Assembly (NCBI GenBank): GCA_900754515.1
Contig: CAAEDD010000016.1
Location: 1 to 28,624 of the forward strand
DNA length: 28,624 nt
Source of the DNA: an uncultured Oscillospiraceae bacterium
Lineage (GTDB): Bacteria; Bacillota; Clostridia; Oscillospirales; Oscillospiraceae
Reading direction: 5' to 3'
The notes under the pieces were generated by a model. It ran no database searches, was not told the DNA's origin, and saw nothing but the letters and a program-made list of their open reading frames with translations. A program made the position numbers and the translations under genes. Within the stretch, counting starts at the first letter, position 1. Every line of letters begins with the position of its first letter. Positions 16,155 through 23,007 of this stretch are shown here, in pieces.

Positions 16155-16170
16155 AAATACATCTGTATAC
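16155..16170. promoter_or_regulatory. Putative autoregulatory operator of the SorC regulator
   Basis: Read on the minus strand this is GTATACA-GA-TGTATTT, with core ATACA-TC-TGTAT on the plus strand. It shares the ACA-NN-TGTA centre with sites 1 and 2, but the outer bases fit less well. It begins ten bases after the regulator's -10 box, a classic autorepression position. Confidence 0.45.
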
Positions 16171-16179
16171 TTTATTTTC

Positions 16180-16208
16180 ATTATAAAAGATATCACACAT
16201 AATAGCAA
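16180..16208 (-). promoter_or_regulatory. Promoter of the SorC regulator
   Basis: On the minus strand: TTGCTA (16203-16208), a 17-base spacer, TATAAT (16180-16185). The putative operator lies between it and the ribosome binding site. Confidence 0.7.
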
Positions 16209-16490
16209 TAGAAATTGCAAGAAAATATTGTGAGCTTATCAAATGAAAAAAGAAGCTATAACAGCTATGTTTAGAAAAAAAACAAGGCAATTTGCGTGCG
16301 CAAGTACACGAATTTGAAAACGCAGATACCCGGCGGCCGGATGAAGCAGACGAGCCAGGTGCAGCCGCACCGGGACCACGGAGCAAGTCAGACTGCGGGC
16401 AGCCGAACCAATGGCTCAGCCTGAGAACTACACAGGCCGCGAATACACACGGCAACGGCAATATGCAACGGATATAACAGGAGCAAGCAT

Positions 16491-17474
16491 ATGAAAAGAA
16501 AGTTGGAACACAGTGAGTTATCGGATCAGCAGGTGATCAGGGGACTTGCCTTGGCCAATGGCGGGGCATATGGCATGGAGGCCGGTTCTCAGTCTGTTTC
16601 GATAAAACAGAAGAAAAAAGACAGGGTCGCCATTATTGTAAGCGCCTGTGCAGGCTATGAGGCCATGCTTGGTGCAGTGCTGGGAGAGAACCTGGCCGAC
16701 GCGCTGGTTTTAGGTCCTGATCTGGACCCGTATTCAATAATGCGTACCGCCATATCGGTCAACTATGGAAAAGGAGTCCTTTTCATTTGCAGCAATGAGG
16801 AGCAGGAACGAGAGAGCTTCCTGTCCGCCGGAGGGCTGCTGGACGAGGCCGGTATCGACTGCGAGGTGGTTTATGCCTGGGACAATATTTCTCCGGGAGG
16901 AACCAACGATGTGAGCCTGCGCAAATCCAGCGCGGGAGTGTTCTTCTGCACGAAAATAGCAGGCGCTGCTGCTGCCAGCGGTCTGTCCCTGAAAGAGATA
17001 TACAGGACGGTGAGAGAGGCCAGAAATTATACAAACAGCCTGAGCGTCTGCGTCGGTAAAGGCAGAACACTGGCCACGGCAAATTCTCTGTTTGAGCTGC
17101 CGGATGAGGCTGAACTTGATATTGGTATGGCCGGGAATGCGATAGAGAGAAACCTCAATCTCAGATCGGCAGAAGAAGTCGTGAACCGAATGGCGTATCA
17201 TTTGATACTGGCCTCCGGAATACGCATTGGCGATGAAGTGTGCACCTATGTGAGCGGATTTGGCGGCACGAGCCTGTCCGACCTTGCACAGATAAATTTC
17301 TACCTGAAAAAGAAACTGGAAGAGAAAGGTATTAAAATACACGACATGGTAATAAACCCGGCGTCCTCAAAGTTTAATACGCTTGGGGCTACCATTTCCA
17401 TCATGCAGGTGGACGATAGAATAAAAAAATATTACGACATGCCGTGTGATTCACTTTATTTCAAGAAAAACTGA
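16491..17474 (+). CDS. DhaK-like protein lacking the dihydroxyacetone-kinase active site
   Basis: 327 residues, the normal DhaK length. The family is recognisable from KIAGAAAASGLSLKEI, EARNYTNSLSVCVGKG and the C-terminal half (DEVCTYVSGFGGTSLSDL, then LGATISIMQVDDRIKKYYD). DhaK normally binds dihydroxyacetone covalently through a His in GIHGEPG, with a second His in GSGHEP and an Asp in the KNYTGD stretch. Here these regions read ACAGYEA (Tyr at 56), SNEEQE (around 101-106) and IGMAGNAIER (211-220), so all three key residues are changed or missing. No DhaL (ATP-binding) gene follows. It is therefore probably not a kinase. It might bind a related ligand, act on another protein as DhaQ-type paralogues do, or use new chemistry. 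It leads an operon with an aldolase and a TIM homologue. Confidence 0.85.
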   Translation: MKRKLEHSELSDQQVIRGLALANGGAYGMEAGSQSVSIKQKKKDRVAIIVSACAGYEAMLGAVLGENLADALVLGPDLDPYSIMRTAISVNYGKGVLFICSNEEQERESFLSAGGLLDEAGIDCEVVYAWDNISPGGTNDVSLRKSSAGVFFCTKIAGAAAASGLSLKEIYRTVREARNYTNSLSVCVGKGRTLATANSLFELPDEAELDIGMAGNAIERNLNLRSAEEVVNRMAYHLILASGIRIGDEVCTYVSGFGGTSLSDLAQINFYLKKKLEEKGIKIHDMVINPASSKFNTLGATISIMQVDDRIKKYYDMPCDSLYFKKN

Positions 17475-17498
17475 AGAGGACACCAAGGAGATAATAAC

Positions 17499-18338
17499 AT
17501 GCTGATTACATCCAAAGAACTTTACAAGCTTGCCAGGGCAAAGAATTTTGCTTTTCCCGCCGCAAATTTTGTTGACCAGCTTTCCGCCTCCGCATACGTT
17601 GAGACGGCAGAAGAGCTTGACCTGCCTCTGATCCTCGCTTTTGCGCAAGTCCATCAGAGCTATCTCTCTTATGACGAGGCCATAGCCATTGGCAACTACT
17701 ATGCGAGAAAAGCAAAGGTGCCTGTTGTGCTGCACCTTGACCACGGCACTGACAAAGACTTTATCTTTAAAGCCATTGACTCCGGCTTTACCTCCGTTAT
17801 GATCGACGCGTCCTTTGAGAGCCTGGAAGAGAATATAAGGAGAACAAAGGAAATAGTGAAGTATGCCCATCTTCGCGGGGTGACTGTGGAAGCCGAGATA
17901 GGCCATGTGGGAGAGGGCTCTCAGTATGAGGCCAAGGACAGCAGCAACAATATCTACACCACTGTGGAAGAGGCAAAGACCTTTGTGGAGAATACGGATG
18001 TGGACTCCCTGGCGGTCTCGATAGGTACTGCCCACGGAGCATATAAGGGGACTCCGGTTATAGACTTCCAGCGCCTGGCGGAGCTCCGGGCTGCGATTGA
18101 AACTCCGCTTGTCCTCCATGGCGGTTCTTCCTCCGGGGATGAAAATCTCCACAAGTGCGCGACCGGTGGCATAAGCAAGATAAATATATACACCGACTTT
18201 GTTCTGAGCGCTTACAAAAAGCTGCAGGAGAGAGAATGCGGTGATTATTATGCGGTTCGTCAGGCAATGAAGGACGGCATGAAGGAGTGCCTGAAGCATT
18301 ACTACAAATTGTTTGATACCGAAAAATACAAGGCATGA
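17499..18338 (+). CDS. Class II (zinc) ketose-bisphosphate aldolase
   Basis: 279 residues with AAGGAGATAATAAC upstream. It belongs to the FbaA/GatY/KbaY family and cleaves a ketose 1,6-bisphosphate (or ketose 1-phosphate) to DHAP plus an aldehyde. Visible active-site elements: D81 and H82 (LHLDHGTD), E131/E133 (VEAEIGHVG), H179 (GTAHGAYKG) and H207 (LVLHGGSSSG, with the phosphate-binding glycines). The later NIYTDF motif replaces the usual NIDTD, keeping the Asp. The short length is closer to tagatose-bisphosphate or fuculose-type relatives than to long FbaA enzymes, so the exact sugar is open. It lies 24 bases after the DhaK-like gene and 13 before the TIM homologue, in one operon. Confidence 0.93.
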   Translation: MLITSKELYKLARAKNFAFPAANFVDQLSASAYVETAEELDLPLILAFAQVHQSYLSYDEAIAIGNYYARKAKVPVVLHLDHGTDKDFIFKAIDSGFTSVMIDASFESLEENIRRTKEIVKYAHLRGVTVEAEIGHVGEGSQYEAKDSSNNIYTTVEEAKTFVENTDVDSLAVSIGTAHGAYKGTPVIDFQRLAELRAAIETPLVLHGGSSSGDENLHKCATGGISKINIYTDFVLSAYKKLQERECGDYYAVRQAMKDGMKECLKHYYKLFDTEKYKA

Positions 18339-18351
18339 GAGGAAAAGAACA

Positions 18352-19053
18352 ATGGGGAAAATAAGAGCTCCGTTTTTGATCGTAAATCCCAAATCCTATC
18401 TTTACGGTGAGGAGAGCTTAAAACTCGCCAAAGCGGCAGATTTGGCTGCCAAGGAGACCGGCGTGGAAGTGCTGTTCACCTGCCCCTTTGCAGATCTGCG
18501 CTATATCAGGGAAAATACAAAGTATGTTGTGGTCACTGCCCAGCATATGGATTCTCTCAGACCCGGACGGGGTATGGGACATGTACTGCCCGAGTCACTG
18601 AAAGCGGCAGGAGCAGAGGCTGTGTTTCTGAACCACGCGGAAAACCCGCTTACATTATGTGAACTGGCCAAATGCATAAGCAGGGCAAAGGAATTGAACA
18701 TGAGCACTGTGGTATGCGCCGACTCAGTGACTGAGGCTTTGGCTGTCGCAAAGCTTGGCCCGGACATTCTGCTGTGCGAACCCACCGACCTTATCGGAAC
18801 CGGCCATGTGGCTGACAACAGCTATGTTATCCAGGCGACCACAAGGATAAGGGAGATCGACCCCAACATTATGGTCATGATAGCCTCCGGAGTAACTACT
18901 GCGGAGGACGTATACAATGTCATAAGGCTGGGAGCGGACGGCACCGGAGCCACAAGCGGAATACTTAAAGCGCCGGATCCCGGACTGAGAGTCATGGAAA
19001 TGGCTAAGGCTATGGTTCAGGCTGTAAAGGACAGAAAACATCAGGGGGAATAA
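18352..19053 (+). CDS. Triose-phosphate isomerase homologue (archaeal/short type)
   Basis: 233 residues from the ATG at 18352, preceded by GAGAGGAAAAG; the in-frame opening at 18313 lies inside the aldolase gene. It is clearly shorter than bacterial TpiA (about 250) and follows the archaeal pattern. All catalytic residues are kept: N12 and K14 (VNPKSY), H95 (FLNHAENP) and E143 (CEPTDLIGTG). The phosphate-binding loops are ASGVTTAEDV and GATSGILKA. It should interconvert DHAP and glyceraldehyde-3-phosphate. It could also act on a tetrose phosphate, since TPI homologues such as EryH of tetritol catabolism belong to this broad family. As an extra, operon-encoded copy beside an aldolase, a pathway-specific role is likely. 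A housekeeping tpiA is not visible in the window. Confidence 0.9.
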   Translation: MGKIRAPFLIVNPKSYLYGEESLKLAKAADLAAKETGVEVLFTCPFADLRYIRENTKYVVVTAQHMDSLRPGRGMGHVLPESLKAAGAEAVFLNHAENPLTLCELAKCISRAKELNMSTVVCADSVTEALAVAKLGPDILLCEPTDLIGTGHVADNSYVIQATTRIREIDPNIMVMIASGVTTAEDVYNVIRLGADGTGATSGILKAPDPGLRVMEMAKAMVQAVKDRKHQGE

Positions 19054-19055
19054 AA

Positions 19056-19577
19056 ATGGGCGTATATAAAGAACAACTGAATCTGCAGTCCCATGGGGGA
19101 AGCCCATCATACATAAATATTACCCAGCAGGTAAAAGAGGTAATTGAGAGGAGCGGCATCAAGGAAGGCATATGCGTTGTCATTTCGCCCCACACTACAT
19201 GCAGCGTATTTTTTGAAGAGTACGTACATGACCATGTGGATAACGGTGACGACTTCCTCCAGGCAGACTTGAACGACGTGCTGGATAGGATTGTACCAAA
19301 GCAGCTGGATCCATCCCAGTACCACTATCCCGGGCCGGAGCATTTTGCTGCGGTAAAGTCGTGGCCGAATGCCGCTGCATATCTGCCAAATGACGATATC
19401 AGCGACCTGTATAACGGTGACGCCCATCTTCGGGCAACAATACTCGGCTCCAGCCAGACCTTTGAGGTGGCGGAAGGAAAGCTTGGCGTAGGCGTAACAG
19501 GTTATGTATATTTTGTCGACTTTGACAGAACCCACCCCAGAAAGAGAAAGTGCAGTGTAATCGTAATTGGGGAATAA
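19056..19577 (+). CDS. YjbQ/UPF0047 family protein
   Basis: 173 residues starting two bases after the TIM homologue, with AGGGGGAATAAAA as ribosome binding site. Family hallmarks: SPHTTCSVFFEE (His46 and Thr pair), DFLQADLNDVLDRIVP, NGDAHLRATILGSSQ and the C-terminal YVYFVDFDR. UPF0047 proteins are small trimeric metal-binding enzymes. A secondary thiamine-phosphate synthase activity has been reported for YjbQ, but the true role is uncertain. Tight coupling to the TIM homologue suggests it acts on a phosphorylated intermediate of this pathway, or repairs a by-product. That is inference. Confidence 0.9.
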   Translation: MGVYKEQLNLQSHGGSPSYINITQQVKEVIERSGIKEGICVVISPHTTCSVFFEEYVHDHVDNGDDFLQADLNDVLDRIVPKQLDPSQYHYPGPEHFAAVKSWPNAAAYLPNDDISDLYNGDAHLRATILGSSQTFEVAEGKLGVGVTGYVYFVDFDRTHPRKRKCSVIVIGE

Positions 19578-19623
19578 GGGAAAATTTTGATATCTCTTCT
19601 TTACTTTTCACTCCTATAAGTTG

Positions 19624-19650
19624 TGCCTCCCGGAATCGTTCCGGGAGGCA
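19624..19650 (+). terminator. Stem-loop after yjbQ (no T-run)
   Basis: A perfect 12-bp stem, TGCCTCCCGGAA (19624-19635) with 19639-19650, and a TCG loop. No U-tract follows, so it is more likely a 3' stabilising hairpin working with the terminator 40 bases on. Confidence 0.55.
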
Positions 19651-19686
19651 GGATCCGTGTGCTGAGAGACTTTTATATTTGATTGG

Positions 19687-19726
19687 AGCTTTCTTCACTG
19701 CCTTTGGCAATGGGGAAGCTTTTTTT
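19687..19726 (+). terminator. Terminator of the DhaK-like/aldolase operon
   Basis: An imperfect stem with wobble pairs: AGCTT (19687-19691) with AAGCT (19716-19720), and TGCC (19699-19702) with GGCA (19706-19709) around a TTT loop. It is followed directly by a T-run (19720-19726). Confidence 0.75.
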
Positions 19727-19780
19727 ATGCAAAAGACAGAGAACGAAAATGCGGTTAAAAACTTCTCCGAAAGCATGGCA

Positions 19781-19812
19781 GCAAAAAAGCTCTCCGCTTT
19801 GCGGCGGAGAGC
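19781..19812 (-). terminator. Minus-strand terminator for the DtxR-type regulator
   Basis: A perfect 9-bp stem (GCTCTCCGC at 19789-19797 with 19804-19812). On the minus strand it is followed by six T residues (19788-19783). It ends transcripts coming from the regulator gene about 130 bases away. Confidence 0.8.
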
Positions 19813-19943
19813 CGTAAAAAATCGATTGAATGAAACCCGGTTATAACTATCGGAAGCCTTTAACTGCAATCCGTAGACACAAAACATGGCTGCAGAAAGA
19901 AGGGAAATATGAAAAGACTGTAATCCGGAGGCGGCCTCAAAAT

Positions 19944-20345
19944 TCAGTCTAAGTTTCCAGGGGCCTTGTGACCTTCACTTTCAGGACCGGCTGCATGTTT
20001 TTGTATGGCGGCAAAGGAGACATCACTTATAACATGCTCAATACGGCAGGCATCTGCAGTGGCTGTCTTTTCATCCACACCAAGACGCATGAGCAGACTG
20101 GATAAAACGGTGTGCCGTGTGTACATTTTCTTTGCCACTTCCAGTCCGGCCTGGGTAAGATGCAGGGAACCGTCCTTGTCTGCGCTTACGTAGCCGCCAT
20201 TCTTTAAAGCCGTCATGGCCCGGCTGACGCTGGGCTTGGAATATCCAAGATATTCGCTCACATCTATGGAACGGACACTGGGATTCTTCATGGAGAGAAT
20301 ATATATGCTCTCAAGATACATCTGTCCGGACTCGTATAAGTTCAT
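19944..20345 (-). CDS. DtxR-family iron-dependent repressor
   Basis: 133 residues. The start is the ATG at 20343-20345, with GGGGAGG eight bases upstream; an earlier in-frame start at 20396 has no such site. The winged HTH is at about 1-65 (YLESIYILS, YLGYSKPSVSRAM, HLTQAG) and the metal-binding dimerisation domain at about 66-115. The primary-site ligands match the iron branch: Met9 (GQMYLES) corresponds to DtxR Met10, and C100, E103, H104 (ACRIEHV) to DtxR C102, E105, H106. Manganese-type MntR has Asp and Glu at those Met and Cys positions. The ancillary site is degraded: only His78 remains, with Ser at the Glu83 position. No SH3-like third domain is present. It is divergent from feoA, with DtxR-like operators in between. 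Confidence 0.9.
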   Translation of the reverse strand: MNLYESGQMYLESIYILSMKNPSVRSIDVSEYLGYSKPSVSRAMTALKNGGYVSADKDGSLHLTQAGLEVAKKMYTRHTVLSSLLMRLGVDEKTATADACRIEHVISDVSFAAIQKHAAGPESEGHKAPGNLD

Positions 20346-20436
20346 GAAAAAAGCCTCCCCATAAAGGAAAATAAAACATTTATTGTACACTAACACAAAA
20401 TTTGAAACAGTGCAAGCCGCAGCCGAATTTTAGGGC

Positions 20437-20465
20437 TTGACAAAAACGGACTTAGATAGTATATT
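20437..20465 (+). promoter_or_regulatory. Promoter of the feo operon
   Basis: TTGACA (20437-20442), a 17-base spacer, TATATT (20460-20465): near-consensus for the housekeeping sigma factor. The first operator starts eight bases later, covering the transcription start. Confidence 0.88.
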
Positions 20466-20472
20466 AACAGCA

Positions 20473-20490
20473 GGTTAGCGATAGCTAACC
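20473..20490. promoter_or_regulatory. DtxR-type operator 1 of feo
   Basis: GGTTAGC-GATA-GCTAACC, perfect 7-bp arms. The GTTAG...CTAAC pattern agrees with the known DtxR/IdeR box family. It overlaps the expected transcription start. Confidence 0.85.
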
Positions 20491-20505
20491 ATAAAAAATA
20501 CAAAG

Positions 20506-20525
20506 AAGTTAGCGTGCGCTAACTT
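20506..20525. promoter_or_regulatory. DtxR-type operator 2 of feo
   Basis: AAGTTAGC-GTGC-GCTAACTT, perfect 8-bp arms, centred 34 bases after operator 1. That is close to three helical turns, so two dimers would bind roughly the same face. Confidence 0.85.
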
Positions 20526-20697
20526 TTATAAGGCGGCAGATAGCATATGTTTCTCTATACACGAGGCAATCCAACCGCGGCAAAGCCCGGCTGGAACAGA
20601 CGGTAAGATTTTCAGGGGACGCGGTAAAAGGTTGAGAGAGGCCAAGAGCAAGGCTTTGTACAGCCGCCGCAAATCACAGTGAAGGCAGGTGAAGTAT

Positions 20698-20910
20698 ATG
20701 ACATTAAGGAATGGAGAACCGGGGAAGGAATATGTCATCCAAAGTGTAAGCACAGGGGATGGGGAGCTGGATGCCTTCTTATTTTCCCTGGGCTGCTACA
20801 GCGGTGAGAGCGTCACCGTGATATCACAGCTTCACTGCGGAAGCGTGGTGTCCATTAAAGACGGCAGATATAATATTGACAGGCAGCTGGCCGAGTCAAT
20901 AATTATCTGA
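20698..20910 (+). CDS. feoA: Ferrous iron transport protein A
   Basis: 70 residues from the ATG at 20698, with AGGTG six to seven bases upstream; an in-frame GTG at 20689 overlaps that site and is less likely. It is a small SH3-like FeoA domain with the usual hydrophobic pattern: LRNGEPGKEYVIQSV, then LFSLGCYSGESVTVIS and the closing GRYNIDRQLAESIII. FeoA is a cytosolic partner needed for FeoB function. An operator-like palindrome follows at 20951, before feoB. Confidence 0.9.
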   Translation: MTLRNGEPGKEYVIQSVSTGDGELDAFLFSLGCYSGESVTVISQLHCGSVVSIKDGRYNIDRQLAESIII

Positions 20911-20950
20911 AATATTTGGCTGCGCCAGGCAGCCATCTCTTTTGACAGCA

Positions 20951-20968
20951 AGTTAGCGTTAGGTAACT
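20951..20968. promoter_or_regulatory. DtxR-type operator 3, between feoA and feoB
   Basis: AGTTAGC-GTTA-GGTAACT. The left arm is identical to that of operator 2 and the right arm has mismatches. A TTGACA at 20942-20947 lies just upstream, but no good -10 follows. It may be a roadblock site or an old duplicate. Confidence 0.5.
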
Positions 20969-21006
20969 AAAAGCGGCGCAGCCGACTAAAAACAGGGAGG
21001 AAAAAA

Positions 21007-23007
21007 ATGAGAATTGCGATGACCGGCAATCCAAACTCAGGAAAGACAACCATGTATAACGCTCTTACAGGGCGGAACGAGCGAGTGGGCAACTGGGCCG
21101 GAGTGACTGTAGAGAAAAAGGAGCATCCCGTCAAGGCCCTTTGGCACGGCGGAGCGGAGGAAATTATAGCGGTGGATCTGCCAGGTGCCTATTCAATGTC
21201 ACCCTTTACCTCTGAGGAGAGTATTACCAGCTCCTATGTGAGAAACGAGCGTCCCGATGTTATAATCAACATAGTGGACGCCACCAACCTCAGCCGCAGT
21301 CTATTCTTTACAACCCAGCTGCTGGAACTGGGTATACCGGTTGTCGTAGCTTTGAACAAAAACGACATTAATGAGAAAAAGGAAACAAAGATTAATGCCA
21401 GGGCCTTGGAGGCAAGGCTGGGCTGCCCGGTCATCAAAACAGTGTCCACCACGGGTGAGGGACTGAAGGAAGTGGTTCATACTGCTGCCGCCCTTAGGGG
21501 AAGGGGACAGCGGGCTCCCTACAGCCAGGGCGATATAGACCTTACCGACAAAAAGGCTGTGGAAGCAGCCGACCGCAGGCGCTTTGACTTTGTAAACGCT
21601 CTGGTATCCCAGGTGGAGAGTCGAAAGGTATTTACCAGGGATAAAAATTTCGGAGACAATTTAGATGATATTTTAACCAACCGCTGGCTGGGCCTGCCTA
21701 TTTTTGCGGTGGTAATGTTTCTTGTCTTCAACATTTCCCAGGCCAGTTTCGGCCCGCTGCTGGCCGATATCCTGGTGGGCTGGATTGAGAATTTCCAGGG
21801 CTGGGTAGCAGGTTTGGTGGAAAACGCCTCGCCGCTGCTCCAGGCTCTGCTGGTGGACGGAATCATCGGCGGCGTAGGCGCCGTGGTTGGCTTTTTACCC
21901 CTGGTGATGGTGATGTACTTCCTCATAGCGCTGCTGGAGGACTGCGGCTATATGGCCAGGGTATCTGTGGTGCTTGACCCTATATTCAAGAAGGTAGGCC
22001 TGTCCGGTAAGTCGGTCATCCCCTTTATTATCGGAACCGGATGCGCCATCCCAGGAATAATGGCCTGCCGTACCATACGCAATGAGAGGGAGCGCAGGGC
22101 TACCGCCATGCTTACACCCTTTATGCCCTGCGGTGCAAAGCTGCCGGTCATTGCCCTGTTTGCCGGGGTATTTTTCAGTGACGCCTCCTGGGTGGGTACT
22201 CTGATGTATTTTGTGGGTATCCTGCTCATTTTCCTGGGCGCCCTGATGGTAAACAAGATAGCCGGATACAAAAACCGCCGATCCTTCTTTATAATGGAGA
22301 TGCCGGAGTATAAGCTGCCCTCTCTGAAACGGGCCTTCATTTCCATGTGCGGCCGTGGCTGGGCCTACATAGTCAAAGCCGGAACAATCATTCTGCTGTG
22401 CAATACCGTTGTACAGCTGATGCAGAGCTTTACCTGGGATTTCCAGCTGGTGGAGGAGGGCATGGCCCAGACCTCTATCCTGGCTTCCATTGCAAGTCCC
22501 GTGGCAGTACTGCTTGTTCCCCTGGGCTTCGGCGTTTGGCAGATGGCTGCCGCCTCCGTCACCGGCTTTATAGCAAAGGAAAATGTTGTGGGCACTTTAG
22601 CTGTGTGTTATGGCATTACCAACTTTATTGATACTGAGGAGCTCGTGCTGGTGGGCGGAGCAAATGAAGTGGCCGCAATTTTTGGCTTGACCAAAGCTGC
22701 CGCACTGGCCTGCCTGATGTTTAACCTCTATACGCCTCCCTGCTTTGCGGCCCTGGGCGCAATGAACTCTGAGATAAAAAGCCGCAAGTGGCTCTTCGGC
22801 GGAATATGTCTCCAGCTCTGCACCGGCTATACGGTGGCCTTCCTGGTCTATCAGGCAGGTACCCTCATCAGTACCGGCAGCGTGGGTACCGGCTTTGTGG
22901 GCGGCCTTGTCGCCGTGCTGATAATGGTGGGAATTGCCGTGTATCTTATGAATAATTCCGATAAAAAGCTGAGAGAAGAATATGCCTTCAGCGGTGCAAA
23001 GGCATGA
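21007..23007 (+). CDS. feoB: Ferrous iron transport protein B (GTP-driven Fe(II) permease)
   Basis: 666 residues with GGGAGG upstream, the standard FeoB length. The N-terminal G domain has the P-loop GNPNSGKT (7-14), G3 DLPG (57-60) and G4 NKND (117-120; NKMD is commoner), plus the family's NWAGVTVEKK switch region. A helical GDI-type linker follows (about 165-220). The membrane part (about 230-650) contains the Gate signatures GCAIPGIMACRTI (about 343-355) and PFMPCGAKLPV (about 371-381), whose Cys residues are conserved in FeoB. It imports Fe(II) under anoxic conditions. Its stop codon overlaps the next gene (ATGATGA). Confidence 0.98.
   Translation: MRIAMTGNPNSGKTTMYNALTGRNERVGNWAGVTVEKKEHPVKALWHGGAEEIIAVDLPGAYSMSPFTSEESITSSYVRNERPDVIINIVDATNLSRSLFFTTQLLELGIPVVVALNKNDINEKKETKINARALEARLGCPVIKTVSTTGEGLKEVVHTAAALRGRGQRAPYSQGDIDLTDKKAVEAADRRRFDFVNALVSQVESRKVFTRDKNFGDNLDDILTNRWLGLPIFAVVMFLVFNISQASFGPLLADILVGWIENFQGWVAGLVENASPLLQALLVDGIIGGVGAVVGFLPLVMVMYFLIALLEDCGYMARVSVVLDPIFKKVGLSGKSVIPFIIGTGCAIPGIMACRTIRNERERRATAMLTPFMPCGAKLPVIALFAGVFFSDASWVGTLMYFVGILLIFLGALMVNKIAGYKNRRSFFIMEMPEYKLPSLKRAFISMCGRGWAYIVKAGTIILLCNTVVQLMQSFTWDFQLVEEGMAQTSILASIASPVAVLLVPLGFGVWQMAAASVTGFIAKENVVGTLAVCYGITNFIDTEELVLVGGANEVAAIFGLTKAAALACLMFNLYTPPCFAALGAMNSEIKSRKWLFGGICLQLCTGYTVAFLVYQAGTLISTGSVGTGFVGGLVAVLIMVGIAVYLMNNSDKKLREEYAFSGAKA

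Larger units (their letters stand above)
16136..16490. other. Divergent control region between regulator and second operon
   Basis: Besides the regulator promoter and operator, this holds a palindrome TTGCG-TG-CGCAA (16292-16303) overlapping the 12-mer AAGGCAATTTGC (16284-16295) that also occurs at 9181. I found no convincing -35/-10 pair for the plus-strand operon; a half-fit catabolite (cre-like) sequence occurs near 16315. The rest is unremarkable. Confidence 0.5.
19578..19943. other. Gap between convergent yjbQ and DtxR-type genes
   Basis: This holds the three hairpins at 19624-19650, 19687-19726 and 19781-19812, that is, terminators for both sides. Nothing else is supported; a plus-strand ORF running through the hairpins has no ribosome binding site. 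Confidence 0.65.
20346..20697. other. feo control region with long 5' leader
   Basis: The divergent region contains the feo promoter (20437-20465), two operators (20473-20490 and 20506-20525) and about 170 bases of GC-rich leader before the feoA start. In that leader GGCGGC near 20532 could pair with GCCGCC near 20663, and shorter internal pairings exist. I could not match it to a known riboswitch. A clear promoter for the minus-strand regulator was not found. Confidence 0.5.

Noticed and set aside
16315..16328. cre-like sequence TGAAAACGCAGATA upstream of the DhaK-like gene
   Set aside because: Only the left half fits the catabolite-response consensus; the right half is wrong, so no catabolite site is called.
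19550..19846. 98-codon plus-strand ORF after yjbQ
   Set aside because: It runs through three hairpins including terminators for both strands, and has no start signal.
20526..20697. NiCo or other known metal riboswitch upstream of feoA
   Set aside because: I could not line up the conserved cores of known classes by eye; kept only as an unassigned leader.
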